Part shown: positions 1 through 11,456 of the stretch, piece by piece
How positions within the stretch are numbered: position 1 is the stretch's first letter
How the letters are laid out: each line of letters opens with the position of its first letter
NCBI GenBank assembly: GCA_018806915.1
Contig: JAGKQI010000046.1
Span: 434,001-498,000, forward strand
Direction: 5' to 3'
Source of the DNA: Phytophthora colocasiae
Lineage: Eukaryota > Oomycota > Peronosporomycetes > Peronosporales > Peronosporaceae
DNA length: 64,000 nucleotides
Program-made: the position numbers and the translations under genes
The notes under the pieces: generated by a model
What the model was told of the DNA's origin: nothing
The model's database searches: none
The model's input: only the letters and a program-made list of their open reading frames with translations

Positions 1-483
1 CGCTTCGCTCCGTAAGCTTGAGAACAGAGTGTATCCAAAGCAGAAGCGAGTCCGAGTCCAACAGAGAGTGACGTGATGTTCAATAGCTAAGGAACACATA
101 TCTGTGAGTCTATGAGGTTAATGAGGGCCATTGCAGCGTTCATACCATAATGGAGAACGTCGCTGCGTCGACGTAGTGCTGAGAGAGAGGCGAATCGATA
201 TTACCAGCAAGAATGATCGAGAGGAAACCCGGCAGGAACTCGAGAAACGTGGTAAGCATCTAGAAAGTCATCACAAGGAGTAAGAGAAAGTAAGTTTTAA
301 CCTATGATGGCTCAATGTCCGTACCATGGGCCCCACGAGCTTGAGCAAAGTTTTCATTTCGTCAGTAGCTCTTGGTTTGAGCTCCGTGGAGTAATTAGGA
401 TCAACATATGCAGACTGGGGCGATACGAGGCTCACGAACGATCGCTCCACGTCGCTTTTGTCTGGAGCTTGAAGCTGGTTCAT
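1..483 (-). CDS. MATE-family efflux transporter, N-terminal part (runs off the left edge)
   Basis: Three exons read leftwards: 483-325, 259-146 and 86-1, with introns gtacgg...ctttctag and gtatga...ccttag. Joined in phase they give a soluble N-terminus, then TLLKLVGPM, a hydrophobic helix (FLEFLPGFLSIILAGNI) and LASALDTLCSQAYGAK. The last string is the family signature at the end of the second helix of eukaryotic MATE (multidrug and toxic compound extrusion) carriers. These are 12-helix proteins that export organic cations, drugs or metabolites in exchange for H+ or Na+. The rest, about 80 percent of the protein, lies outside the window. No single frame shows the gene, because both introns interrupt it early. 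Substrate unknown. Confidence 0.8.
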
Positions 484-584
484 TTCTCTAATCGGAGACA
501 GTGATTAACGGGAAAGATACTGTGGAACGGCGGATTAAAACGTAGCCTAGACGGTAGGTTCACGTACTTCAGTGCTTGCTATCA

Positions 585-1517
585 TTACTTGGTCGCTTTT
601 TCATTGCTAGCACTGATCTGCTCGTGGGTCTTACCACACAGTCGTTTGTGCAGCTTCCAGGCCTCCTTTTGGCATTCTCGAGAGCAATACACTGCGTCGC
701 GGCACCTGGAACATTTGGACAACTTCTCACTGGGCGCATGACATTGATCGCATGTCTTACCCTTCGTTTCTTTAAACCAGAACAACGTGTCCTCCTCTCC
801 TGGATGCGTCACTCCCTTCGGGTCTTCTTCTCCGTGGCAGAAGACACTTTCACTTGGAGCATAAAACTCCCACTTCTCGTTATGATGCATGAGATTCTGC
901 CCCACACAGCCGAACCTGCTCATCATTGAGTCCAACTTCATGGTCTTGAGGTCTTTGAACTCGTCACTCAAGTTCTCAGCGCTAGAGGGGACGAACTCCA
1001 CTGCGAACTGCGCCACTGATCCGTAATCTGCTTCTCTTGCAATGGGCGCGAACTCCTGAGAGATGGCAAAGTCGCTGAGACCTCTCAAGTTCTCGTCTTC
1101 TTCTGTTTTGGGAAGCGGCAAGAAGTCGGCATCACCCAGTAAGAAGCAGAACATGGGCTTTTCATTGTCCGGCAGAGACTTGGAGCTCTCCGCCACAGCT
1201 TGGAACGTCTTGTATGGACTCTCGTCACGACGTCGCTCTCCCGGAGGAGCCACGTATACAAAGACCAAGTCTGCAGTCAATGGATCGACTACAGTGTCAT
1301 ATCCCATGAGCTTGCAAGCTTTGGTTACTTGTTCTTGGAACTCTGGGAAGCCATTGGACTCGATAAAGACCTTTGTACGAGGACCAGACGAGGAGGAAGC
1401 TGTGGTATGGTTATATGTCTCCACCCATGAGGCGTGGAGGTATAATAGACGAGAACTGATGCCTGTGATGCGGTGTTCTGCCTGCTGAAACTCGGTTTCT
1501 TTCCTGTTCATTTCCAA
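585..1517 (-). CDS. MYND-type zinc-finger protein
   Basis: Single open frame of 310 codons. The C-terminal 45 residues hold a complete MYND finger: CDQC, then CSRC, CSREC and a final HKRLC, the usual Cys/His order for two interleaved zinc sites. MYND fingers bind short proline-rich peptides and are usually protein-protein modules in transcriptional regulators or SMYD-type proteins. No SET domain is visible here. The first ~240 residues match no family I recognise; residues ~50-120 look like an alpha/beta fold. The start is uncertain: the first ATG of the frame is used, but an upstream exon is possible because the preceding 200 bases contain several AG acceptors. It lies 102 bp downstream of the MATE start, on the same strand. 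Confidence 0.7.
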   Translation of the reverse strand: MEMNRKETEFQQAEHRITGISSRLLYLHASWVETYNHTTASSSSGPRTKVFIESNGFPEFQEQVTKACKLMGYDTVVDPLTADLVFVYVAPPGERRRDESPYKTFQAVAESSKSLPDNEKPMFCFLLGDADFLPLPKTEEDENLRGLSDFAISQEFAPIAREADYGSVAQFAVEFVPSSAENLSDEFKDLKTMKLDSMMSRFGCVGQNLMHHNEKWEFYAPSESVFCHGEEDPKGVTHPGEEDTLFWFKETKGKTCDQCHAPSEKLSKCSRCRDAVYCSRECQKEAWKLHKRLCGKTHEQISASNEKATK

Positions 1518-1957
1518 AGGTTAGAAACGCGTAAATGAACTAGAAATTGCATGGTTGTAAAGAGAAGAAACGTGCCATGCGTAGTCATAGCGCATGAAGA
1601 CCTTAGAAGCCACAAGGCGCTCACGCCATGGCGCTAAAGCCGACGCAGGAGCTGCAAGAGGCTGCTCCATTTGACGATTATTGAGACTGCTGTACCAAAT
1701 TGAAGGTACCGATTTAAGAAAATTCGATCGATTGTTCGAGAAGTGATACAACAATTCGAGACACGAGAGCGGCCAATATCGTTAGGAGAGCATACCTGTC
1801 CTGCTTCTCATTACATTATTAGATGGTAACTTAGACGTCGCCTCTCCCTGTGATTGGCATAAACCAGAAGGTTGCAGTGGCATCACCGGTCAATTTGGCT
1901 GGAGCCCACAACGCAATTATACGTGTAACGAGTAAACAAGTGAGAAGCAGCTACAGA

Positions 1958-2614
1958 ATGCGATCCTTTAACGGCGGAGGTGTGTGCACTTACGGCCTTA
2001 ACAACCAGGCCGGTTACAACCAGAATACACTGCGGCAACGCAGCTTCGGTCGATCTCGGGGCTTCATGGGAGCTCCATTGAAACGCAGTCGAGACCAAGA
2101 TAGTGACAGCGATGAAGAAACTCACCGGTATCCGTGGCAACACACTGGGCGCCGTACAGTTTTGGATGGTATCAAGCGGATGCGAGTTTCATCCCCGGAA
2201 TCGCCCAAGAGCGACGTGGACTCGAACATGACAGACGAAGAGGCAGCAACACCAAGAACAACGTGGAGGACCAACAAGGCCATCGTCCCTGCCGCTCCAG
2301 AGGCAGGCAAGAAGAGACCGTTGGTGTTTGCTACTCCAGCCACAGCTGAGGCAACATCCCTACCGTGGAAAACGATGCGACAAGAAGAATATCTGACAGG
2401 ACCTCCCATTGACATCCCGAGTGACGCTTCTTGCCGAGCGATGGTGGTCTTTGACCCGTACCAATCGATGAATCTAACTCCAGCTCCACGGGTAGATCTT
2501 GTCGAGGACGAGACTGATGGGGTGTCGTCGTCAGAGAGCGAGGAGGAGCACTTTGTGCGCTTCGAAGAACTCCCAGAGGATAATGATGAGCCCGTTGACA
2601 TGGATATTGATTAA
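1958..2614 (+). CDS. Hypothetical acidic, probably nuclear protein
   Basis: The open frame extends upstream to 1850, but only through a GTG codon. The first ATG, at 1958, gives 218 residues. The protein is low-complexity and charged: an Arg/Gly-rich start (RQRSFGRSRGF), a basic-then-acidic patch KRSRDQDSDSDEE that could be a nuclear localisation signal with CK2 sites, and a very acidic tail ending DEPVDMDID. No catalytic motif or transmembrane segment is seen. I do not recognise the family. Codon use resembles the neighbours, so it is probably a real gene, but intrinsically disordered and poorly conserved. Confidence 0.5.
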   Translation: MRSFNGGGVCTYGLNNQAGYNQNTLRQRSFGRSRGFMGAPLKRSRDQDSDSDEETHRYPWQHTGRRTVLDGIKRMRVSSPESPKSDVDSNMTDEEAATPRTTWRTNKAIVPAAPEAGKKRPLVFATPATAEATSLPWKTMRQEEYLTGPPIDIPSDASCRAMVVFDPYQSMNLTPAPRVDLVEDETDGVSSSESEEEHFVRFEELPEDNDEPVDMDID

Positions 2615-2843
2615 AGCTGATCCGACGTTCCAAGCAAGATATAGAGCTCAACCAATTGCTCCTATTGACCGACAGCACCACCATTCAAGCGCAGCAGGAC
2701 CCCTATTTAGCACTGTAAGTTTTTTTTTGTTCAATTCTATTTTTGCTTTTTCAAATTTTATTTTTACTTTTTTTTAAAATAATAATTCCTCAATAACAAT
2801 CAGTCGAAAAATCGCTTCAAGCTGTACACCCCGTCGTAGCGCG

Positions 2844-4768
2844 ATGTCTCGCTTGTTGCTGCGCTCCCTGCGCTCTCCCCCCACAATAGCGGCCCTCGCC
2901 GTCGCTGGTAGCTTCACTGCTGCATGCTCTTTCCCTCCCACTCGTCTGGAAGCCACCCCCTTCGATAAACCGACCTTCACAGAGCGAACCGTCGGCAACT
3001 ACGAGAACCGCATCCGTATATTCAGTTCTCCTGAGCGCGTTTTCGAGTATTTCTCCAGTGTGGAGATGGACAAAGAGTATTTCATGACCAGAGACGACTT
3101 GGCGAGAGCTGTGACGCCCTACACGTACCGTCATGGAGCTCCTGTGTCTTCCAAGAACCCGAAATTTAATGCCAAAGCGCTCGAGGATAAAACCCCACAG
3201 GATGTTGCAGACGAGTATCTGCGACGTGTGCAGAAGCTCATTCTTGACAATGCCAACGTGTCAAAAAGCGACGTGGAAGAGCTCCTGTCGTTCAGAACGG
3301 AGCAGAACGTGGATTACGAGACGCACGTGAAGGCGCTCAAGGAACTGCAGATCACGAACGCCGAGTTCGACCAGTTCGTTGAAATGCATGGTGGTCCGCA
3401 GCGTCATAAAACATTCTTCGACCTGGTGGACGCTGATGGTGACGGTCTTATCAATTACCCAGAGTACATGTTCTTCCGGACGCTTCTTGCGAGTAAGTTC
3501 TAAGTTTTCTTACGAATTAGTGAGATGTCTCTGACATTTTGTGGTTATTTAGTTCCGGAGCGACAATTTGAGTTGGCATTCAAGATGTTCGACACGGATG
3601 ACAACGGCGAGCTGGATCACCGAGAGTTCAAGCAGGTTGGGATGCGATACTAGTGGATTTTTTGTCAACTGATGGTTATCTGAACATTTCTACTATGCAC
3701 AGATCATGGAGTTGATGCGGTTGCGAACGCCTGCTGGACGCCAAGATCGGTCGCTGAATGACGACGAAGTGCCGATCTTTAAGCACCTATTTGGAGAGCT
3801 GGCCACAAAGTCTCTGTCCTACGACGAGTTCTGTGCTTTCCGTCGTGCACTGAAGCAGGAGATCATGCGCATTCAGATATCCTTTCCACACTTTGCTGAT
3901 TTATTTGCGGGTTTTGTTGCGCTGATGCTACGTTTTCCTTGACGACGGATTACTTCGAGCAATATGATGTTGATGGTGACAGGACGCTTTCCCCTCGAGA
4001 ATTCGGGATGTTTTTGGTCTCACACGTTGACCAGGTTAGAAATAATGGGAAATTATTGACAATATCTACAACTAACGGATTATTTGTGCCTTAGCGTCAC
4101 ATTAAGATGTGGGTGGAGCGCGTGGACAAGCTACAGCACCTAAGTGTTCGTATACTGTATTCTTCTCCGTCGATGCCAATTAAGACTAACACAACTGTAC
4201 AACTCCAACTGCAGGGGCACATTACGGAGCAGGAGTTCATGGATTTCAACGTGTTCCTCGAGCATCTGGACGAGCTGAAGGTGGCTATGGATCTGGTGAT
4301 GCAAGCCCACGGCGTGAACAAAGGTACGCTTTTCACTTGCGATTTTGTTGTGGAAATGTACTTTGAAGTAACTCACAATTTGTCTACTTTCAGAACAATT
4401 CCAACGAGCTACAAGGGCAGCAGTTCGTGCAAGCAAGAAAACGAAGCCAGTCACCCCCCTTCAAGTCGACATTCTTTTTGCTCTCTTCGACCTGGATGGT
4501 GGGTAATATCCTACTTGTCGTGTGGCTTCCTGTGTTGTTATCTCACTACTTTCATATTGACAGACGATGGACACTTATCCACGAAGGAGTTCATCGAAGT
4601 TATGCAGACGCGCAAAGACAGCGGGTTCACCGAGGTATTCATATTATCGATAGTTTTGCACTAATTTCTACTTCTATCTAACTTGTGCATTTTCTTGGCT
4701 AGCCTCGCGACACAGGTGTGTTTAACTTCGTTCAACGTATCAAGGAGTGCATCGAGTGCATTTTGTAA
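2844..4768 (+). CDS. MICU-like EF-hand regulator of the mitochondrial calcium uniporter
   Basis: Nine exons: 2844-3492, 3553-3635, 3703-3876, 3954-4034, 4095-~4145, 4215-4323, 4394-4498, 4564-4634, 4703-4768. The N-terminus is basic and Ser/Leu-rich (mitochondrial presequence), followed by a hydrophobic stretch. ENRIRIFSSPERVFEYF and the following YFMTRDDLARAVTPY are the MICU1/2 hallmark. Canonical EF-hand loops are DADGDGLINYPEY, DTDDNGELDHREF and DLDDDGHLSTKEF, plus a partial DVDGDRTLSPREF. MICU proteins sit in the intermembrane space and gate the MCU channel by calcium. The C-terminus ends FVQRIKECIECIL. Intron 3 (3877-3953) is a U12-type AT-AC intron. The junction between exons 5 and 6 is uncertain, because that intron has no stop codon in frame. 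Confidence 0.85.
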
Positions 4769-4850
4769 AATCTTCGAAGTGGACAGCTCCAATTCGTCGC
4801 ATCGGTACGGCGATAGACACAAACCACTTGTCATGCGTGTAAGTTGAAAC

Positions 4851-7800
4851 TTATGTTGATGTCCCAGAGTACGGACCAAACAACACCTGAGCATTTTCAG
4901 CTGCAGTATCTTCTTCTTGTTTCTTGGTTTTATCTTTCTTGGCTTCTGTAGACGATGATGGGGTCCATTTAAGTAATTTGTTCTTGAACTGCGAGAGTCC
5001 TGACGAAGCACTTTCCTTTGTGATGTACCATTTCAGGTGGGATTCAAATTTCTGGAGGAGCTTCTTCGTAGTGCAGAGTTTGCTTTGGCAAACATATTGT
5101 GGGAGATCCAAGTCGAAGTGACTCAAGTTGACGAAGAATCCGTTGCAGTTGATTCGCAGACGGACATTCCCCACGCGCACATACTTCACGTAAAAGAGCT
5201 CGCAATCATCTGTGGCTGTCGAGTCGCTTTCATCTGGTACTTCTTCGTTGCTGGAGACTGAAGTCGGTGAGTTTGGCCCAGCCAAAGCCGTTGTAGAATC
5301 TGCACTGATGCCCCCAGACGAATTAGTCTTTCGCAATGCACGCAGAGCCTGCGGTGGAGGCGTTGGAGATGGTCGAGACTTTGAGAAAGGGGAGCTGGAG
5401 CTTTTTTGACCGGATGAAGCCGTGTTGTTTGCTGCTGTCGGTGAAGTGGGGGCGTACATCGACCTACGCCCAAATAGTACTTGCTCCGAGTTTTGGCTGG
5501 AGGGCGTTGGAGAAATATTCTCAAAGAAGAACTTGTAAATGAGCTCGTAGAAGTCGGCAGCCAGCTGGATGACGATCATGTTGGACACTTCAGGGAACAT
5601 ACTGACCTCCAGAACTTCCAGAACTCGCAGTTTCTGTCCATGAACGCGTACGACTGGGCCACTTTCTGCTCGAACCACCAACATTCCCTTTTGGTTTCCA
5701 GCGGTAACTTTTGAATGACTCTCAAGGCGTTTATCGAGTAGCAAAGTTGCCTTCAACACGGCCGTCGGGTCCTCAAACGCAGCTGAAGACGATCCAGGAT
5801 TTAAATTGCTGATCTCCAGCCACTGAAGGTTCAACGTGAGCTTTGTACAATGGTTCGTGAAGTACATGTGACAGCCTGTAAATCCTTGGATACGGATCCC
5901 AACGAACTCGTGATCGGCCCCAGTGATCTCAGGACTTAATCGCAGTTTCCACTGCATTCCGACAACTTTGAACGATATCGATTTAAGAACAGTCATAGCC
6001 GCTTTGGACCGTGCTGAGGTGCCTCTCGTACGAATTTCCCGATTCCTCAGCTCTTCTTCAAGAAGCACGTACAGCTTTTTCGTTGAAGTGGAAGTTGCAA
6101 CTGAATTTGTGGTGGTAGAAGCAGAATTTCCTGTGAAAACTGTGATGTCGCTTGTTTCACGCTGTGGTGACTCGTTTGAATTCGTTTTTGGCGTGTATGT
6201 ACGCTTCGGCCGCCTTGCCACCGATGGAGGAGCTAAAAGCACATGGCGGATCACATTCATAAGCTGATAGAACTGATGTCGATCGGTTGAAAGCTGCAAG
6301 AAAGACAGATCAAGCTCTGTACTCGTAGCGTTGGTGCTGTTTGTGTGAGTATATGACGTGGTCAAGCTGCATTCTTCCATAATTTGCTTCAGTAAAGCGG
6401 ATGCCGAGGCACACGGAGATCCTACGCTCGATTGGGAATACCACAAAACTCCCGCCGAGATATCCACATCGATTGGAGCCACATGAGCTGTGACATTGTC
6501 GAAGGTAAGATTGGCGATGGTGTTGTTTTCCCCTGCATCCGTGCCGATCTCGAAGTGGATATGCTTGGACGCTAGCAACATGTTGCTCCGTGTGTTTTCT
6601 TCGCGAACATTGATCTGTACATCATGAATATCAACTGTGTACGCTTTCATCGCGATCATGGGCTTAGGAACGTCGAAGCTGCCTGGATCTTCACCTATAC
6701 TTCCACGTGAGGATTCGTTCTCTTCGTCGATTGAATTTGAAGATGACTCCCGGTCATCCTGGCGCATCCCAAGTTTCCCTTGTTGCAGTAAATCTAACAG
6801 TGTATCTCGAGTACTTCCTCGTCGATTTAAGAACCGAGGCGACTCAACTGGCTCACGCTCGATGTTGGGGCTACTTGAGACAAGGGAAGGAGAGCGAAAG
6901 CTACTTCGCTTTCCTTGCCCGAAGGAAGGTCCTCGTTCGGTAGAATCTACTTGTACCTCTGCTTTCCCAGCATTTCGTTTGGCGTCCAGAAGCAACCGGA
7001 GACTGTCTATCGTCGTGGAAACCATGTAGAACACGCTGTCTCGAGTTTGGAGTGTCCAGAGGAGTCTCATTGAATCAACTTGAATCGGACAGGACCCGTC
7101 TTTCAGGAACAGATTGTCCATGGAGGCAGAGCGGCGCTTTAGACGGGATAACCTGTTTTTGATATTTTGCGTCCAATTCTTGGCCGATCGTGGTGATTTA
7201 GGAGGCGAAATAGCTGCAGATGAGGAGCGCACCGACGTCGGAACAAGAAGCATTGGGAGATTTCCTACAGGAGTTTCCTGCTTTACAGGTTTTTTACTGG
7301 TAAAGCCGAATTCATAGTCAATTGGTACGAATTGATCGTGGATTTTCTCGAAAATACAGGCATTTGAAGGGGCAAACGTTGCTGTTACTTCATCGTCTAA
7401 AACTTCCCAGTCTTCACCATCACAAGGCGAGTGTGTGTTACGGTAACTGGTTCCAACCGTTTCCAGCGAGAAATTCGATGTCATTTCGGATCCAAAGGGA
7501 AGAATTTCTAAACTGGTTTCCTCCTCCGCAAATTCATTCTCTAGATGAAGTAGATATCCGCGAAACAAATGCAAGTATACAGTCGCTTCCCAGAGTTTCC
7601 ATTGACGTTGGTTGTCGTGGTCCAAATTGTCGACTCGAATGACTCCATGGGTCAGAAATTCATTGACAACAATCAGCATTCCAACTTCTTGAGTCGCAGT
7701 ATCCCACCAAGCGAATTGTATCACGCTAATGGACACATCCCATTGAATCCCAACGCATTCAATCCGTTTCGAATCATCAGAAGATTGTTTACCCGAGTTA

Positions 7801-10800
7801 TCAACGGGATACTCTCCATCATCGTCAGTTGTCATGTAAATTAACCATGGAACGACACAATCCCAGTTCAGAGCTACAAGGGCTTCATCAGCAATAGGCA
7901 CATGAGTCGGATGATCGCAGGATTGCGTATTTCCAACTGAAATCTCAAGTGACAAGGCGTACTGGAGCTGCCCAGCGTAATGAACCCTGTCTTGCCAATG
8001 GATGATCGTGTTGATACTGACTTTGGGGATAAAAAGAAGCTGCAAAGAGTCGTCACCTGGGTGAATACTCGTGTTGCTATCCCTCACAAACCCAGCGTCT
8101 TCCAGCATAACTCGAAGAGGTGAGCATTTGAGTCCCATAACCTGGAATTGACGCAGATTAAACGCCACTTCATCGAGTAAAACCCTTGTGACCTTGCTGC
8201 CAATCTGTTCACGACCTTCTTGATCGCCGTAGGGACAGACGAGCTCTGCATGCTGAAACGCGACGTCAAAGTTGCCGACATATCGTAGACGGAAGTTAGG
8301 TGACTCTTCTTTGGCTTCAGCATTTTGCAGTTCCCTCGTATCAAAAGCTTCTTGGAGAAGAGGGACCAGACGAAACAAAGCGTCAAACGGCTTCTTCTCC
8401 ATCGCTAAGTGGATTCCCTGCGTTAACACGCTCAAGTCAAAACTTGTGGTACGTGGTACGACAGAGCCGCTTTCCCATGTCAAAAAGCGACTCCACTCGA
8501 CGTCTGTCATGGAAAAACGGAGCTGTGTGTCTTTTAACTCCACGAGGTTTTTCGCTGGTACTGCAGCTACAATGGAACTGGCTGAAGCTGACCCTTCCAA
8601 GACCTGGACTTGTTTTGCCACTTCTGCAAAGGAGTTCCCAGCGAGACCTTCTTTGCCTAAGCATTGTGCAAGGCGAATGATTGTATCGGAGATTTCTCTT
8701 GGCGTGCACCGAGTAATTTTAACACCAAGCGTGACAAATTCAACCGTAGCTGAGTCCACTTTGGCTCTTTCCCCCACCAATTCAACGCCAAAAGATCCAC
8801 AGATGAATGAAATACCTTGGACAGAAGAACGTTTAGCACCGTCAGTTTTATCCGAAGAACCGCTGATAAGTTGATCAAGTCGCAGAAACAGCAACAGCAT
8901 CCGGCTGTGAGGCCGAAGAAGGATCTTCAGTGACGTGCATCGAATGTCGCTTTGAATCGGAACTTTAGTCAAGTATCTCTGTCGTCCGAGACTGCTTCTG
9001 TTCTGGAAAGAAGCACTGGTTACTGTAATTGTCGACAGATTTCCCCCCCACTGTACACTTGCTTTTGCCGTATTGACTGCTGTTGTGACTGATAGCTGTG
9101 TGGCTCGATGGTTTATCTTGGTTTCAACCAGACAAAAAGTCGCTAATGATGCAACATTTGGGATATCTATCACGTCTAACGTTGTGTCTTTCGAATAAAC
9201 GTTAGTGTCCACAATCTTTGGAGTTGTGTGGTCATTACTAGACGTCTTGGTTTTCTTGGATGAACTCGATAGTAATAGGTCCAACTGGTCGATGATGTTC
9301 CTAATTGCTGAAAGTTCCAGTAAAAACGTCTTGTGTTCCTGAAAATGCCATTTAATCATCGAAACGTCCATGTTAATATCCATATCAACTTCCGTGACTT
9401 CGATTGACACTTTTTCCTCGCGATCAACTTCAATATTATGGAGAAAAATTGCTGGGAATCGCGTAGGTTCATTTTTGCTATCCGGTAGTAATCCATTTAC
9501 TGAGACGTACTCGAATTTCACAGACGTTGCAACTGATTTAGTCCCTCGAGAGGGATCCAGTAAAACACTTAGAACCATTTTTGCCTCTCCAAAAACTGCT
9601 GAATGTGATCGAAGTCCACTCGGAATTACATCAACACTAACATGCTGAACTGCAATAACTCTTTTGATCAATGACGAACCATTTTCACCCAACACGGGAG
9701 CTAAAGGGGTCTCCACTGATGTAGCTGTTCCGTAAGCTGTAAAATCATCTGTCCCTCCGTCTTTAGCAAGTGCTTTAAAGGACATCATCCACGCACTTAT
9801 CTCGATTTCGGCATCCCAATGTATCCGAACATTTTTTTCTTGACGCTCACTACTCCGTCTTCTAGTTAGAAGAGGATTTACCAATCTTTTTGCTTCAACC
9901 TGGCACTTCTCAATACGATTTTGAGCTGCCATAAGTGAGCGAAAAATCTTCTCCGAACGGTGACTCAAGGAAATCTCAACCTTTTCGAAAGTGCCTGCTA
10001 AAATACCACGATTCCTCGCTGTTTGCTTTGCCCGCACTTCGATAGTAGATACAGATAGCAGGTTTCTGTTTAACAGCAGATTCTGAACCCGCGTGTTCTG
10101 AACCAAAGCTTCAACATGCACCCGCACATCATTGCAGTTGTGATTTTCTGAGATTGCAGTCTCTGAAGATCCGCTATCAGTTGGATCTGCATGAAGTTGC
10201 TTGTGGAAATTAAGTTTGCAAATATCTGCACACAACTGGAGAGGAACATTTCCAACTGTCTCCACTTCATTTACTACCGTTATGCATAGCTGAAAGCCAG
10301 CAATTTCAATGTTCGATGGGGTCACTGTCGACGCTGTAGGCTCTCCAGAATGATTCATTCCACTTGCCTTTATATCAGCAGCAGCCTTCCGGATAATTTC
10401 ATTTCTTGCTGTGAGAGCACGTTCAAGGAAAGCCATACACAAAACGAAGCTTGTCGTCTGTTCTTCATCCCCAGTCAATTTACAGCCAAGAAAGCGTTGA
10501 TTCCGTAAGTTTAGATCCATAAGAACCCGGGAATTAGGAATTTCCACGCGAGCACCGTCATTCCCATCACTCTCATCCTCCTTTGGCTTTTGGCCTTCCG
10601 TATGAGGACAAATCTGTACAACTATTACTCTTGTTTGTACTTTAAGCTGGAACATGTCACGTTGCACAAACACGTCTGTAATTCCACAGTAAAGGCCTTC
10701 AACCACCAACTGAGTCGTCATATCCATGGTCTTAACACGCATCCGAGTACTCTGCACCTTTACATCGACAAACCGCATGTAGCAAACTGGATTTGCTTTA

Positions 10801-11299
10801 GCTAGAAAAAAAATAAAAAAGATTAGTTTCTCAATAATTCAATCTCTATCAAAATGTTTCACTTACCCTTCAAACTTGTAGAATTTCTTGCCACAGGTTT
10901 CTTTGGCATAAAAATCTCTCTAAGGAGCTCTTCATCAACCTCCTCCACATCCCCAACAACTTCATCAATCACCAAAATACAGATCTTTACAAGTCCGAAA
11001 GACTCGAAAAACTCTTTCACGTGGCTCTGCACTTCCACTTTCGAGAGTAATACAGACCAACGTGTGGATCCAGCGCAACTGAGCTGCACATTGAAGAACC
11101 GAAGTGGTTTTAGTGAAACTCGCTCCACTTGGATAACGATAGGAGCGAATTTAGTATTGTGGGATTTAGACAACTGAAAAGTGGCAACCTTGGACAACAG
11201 CCAACCCATGACTCGGTATCGACACAGAAAGAGCCATCCAAGTAGACCTAACAGCAAAATCCATTTCCGATGCCAACCTTTAGTATCTCCTGTCTCCAT
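4851..11299 (-). CDS. Giant bridge-like lipid-transfer protein (SABRE/Hobbit/FMP27, BLTP2-like)
   Basis: Two exons: 11299-10867, a 66-nt GT-AG intron, then 10801-4851; joined they give about 2127 residues. The first ATG (11299) is followed directly by an N-terminal hydrophobic anchor, WILLLGLLGWLFLCRYRV. The body is a very long beta-rich sequence without catalytic motifs. Near the C-terminus are the pattern VRVGNVRLRINCNGFFVNL and an LDLPQYVCQSK...LLQKFESHLKWYI block, resembling the conserved tail of the FMP27/SABRE/KIAA0100 group. These proteins form hydrophobic grooves that carry phospholipid between the ER and other membranes. The gene converges on the MICU-like gene, 82 bp away. The BLTP1/Csf1 branch is the main alternative. 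Confidence 0.6.
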
Positions 11300-11456
11300 G
11301 CTGGATACTGGTGCCACGTAAGGGATTTATGCAACCTTTCGGAGTTTTGGATCTTCTGTGACCGGTTGAAAATGCCCCAAGTTGAAGTGTAGCTTACAAT
11401 TCTCAAGATAAAACAACTGATAGCGACAGTTTAAATGGAACGACACCGATCTGAGC

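Noticed and set aside
1521..1754. 77-codon minus-strand frame just upstream of the MYND gene
   Set aside because: Ends in a stop four bases before the MYND ATG; no motif. It could be a 5' exon, but no in-phase junction was convincing.
1850..1957. N-terminal extension of the acidic nuclear protein
   Set aside because: The frame begins with GTG and no ATG occurs before 1958; eukaryotic initiation at GTG is unlikely.
4107..4664. Continuous 185-codon frame inside the MICU-like gene
   Set aside because: It reads through an intron and then leaves the conserved frame at 4324; protein continuity with MICU requires splicing.
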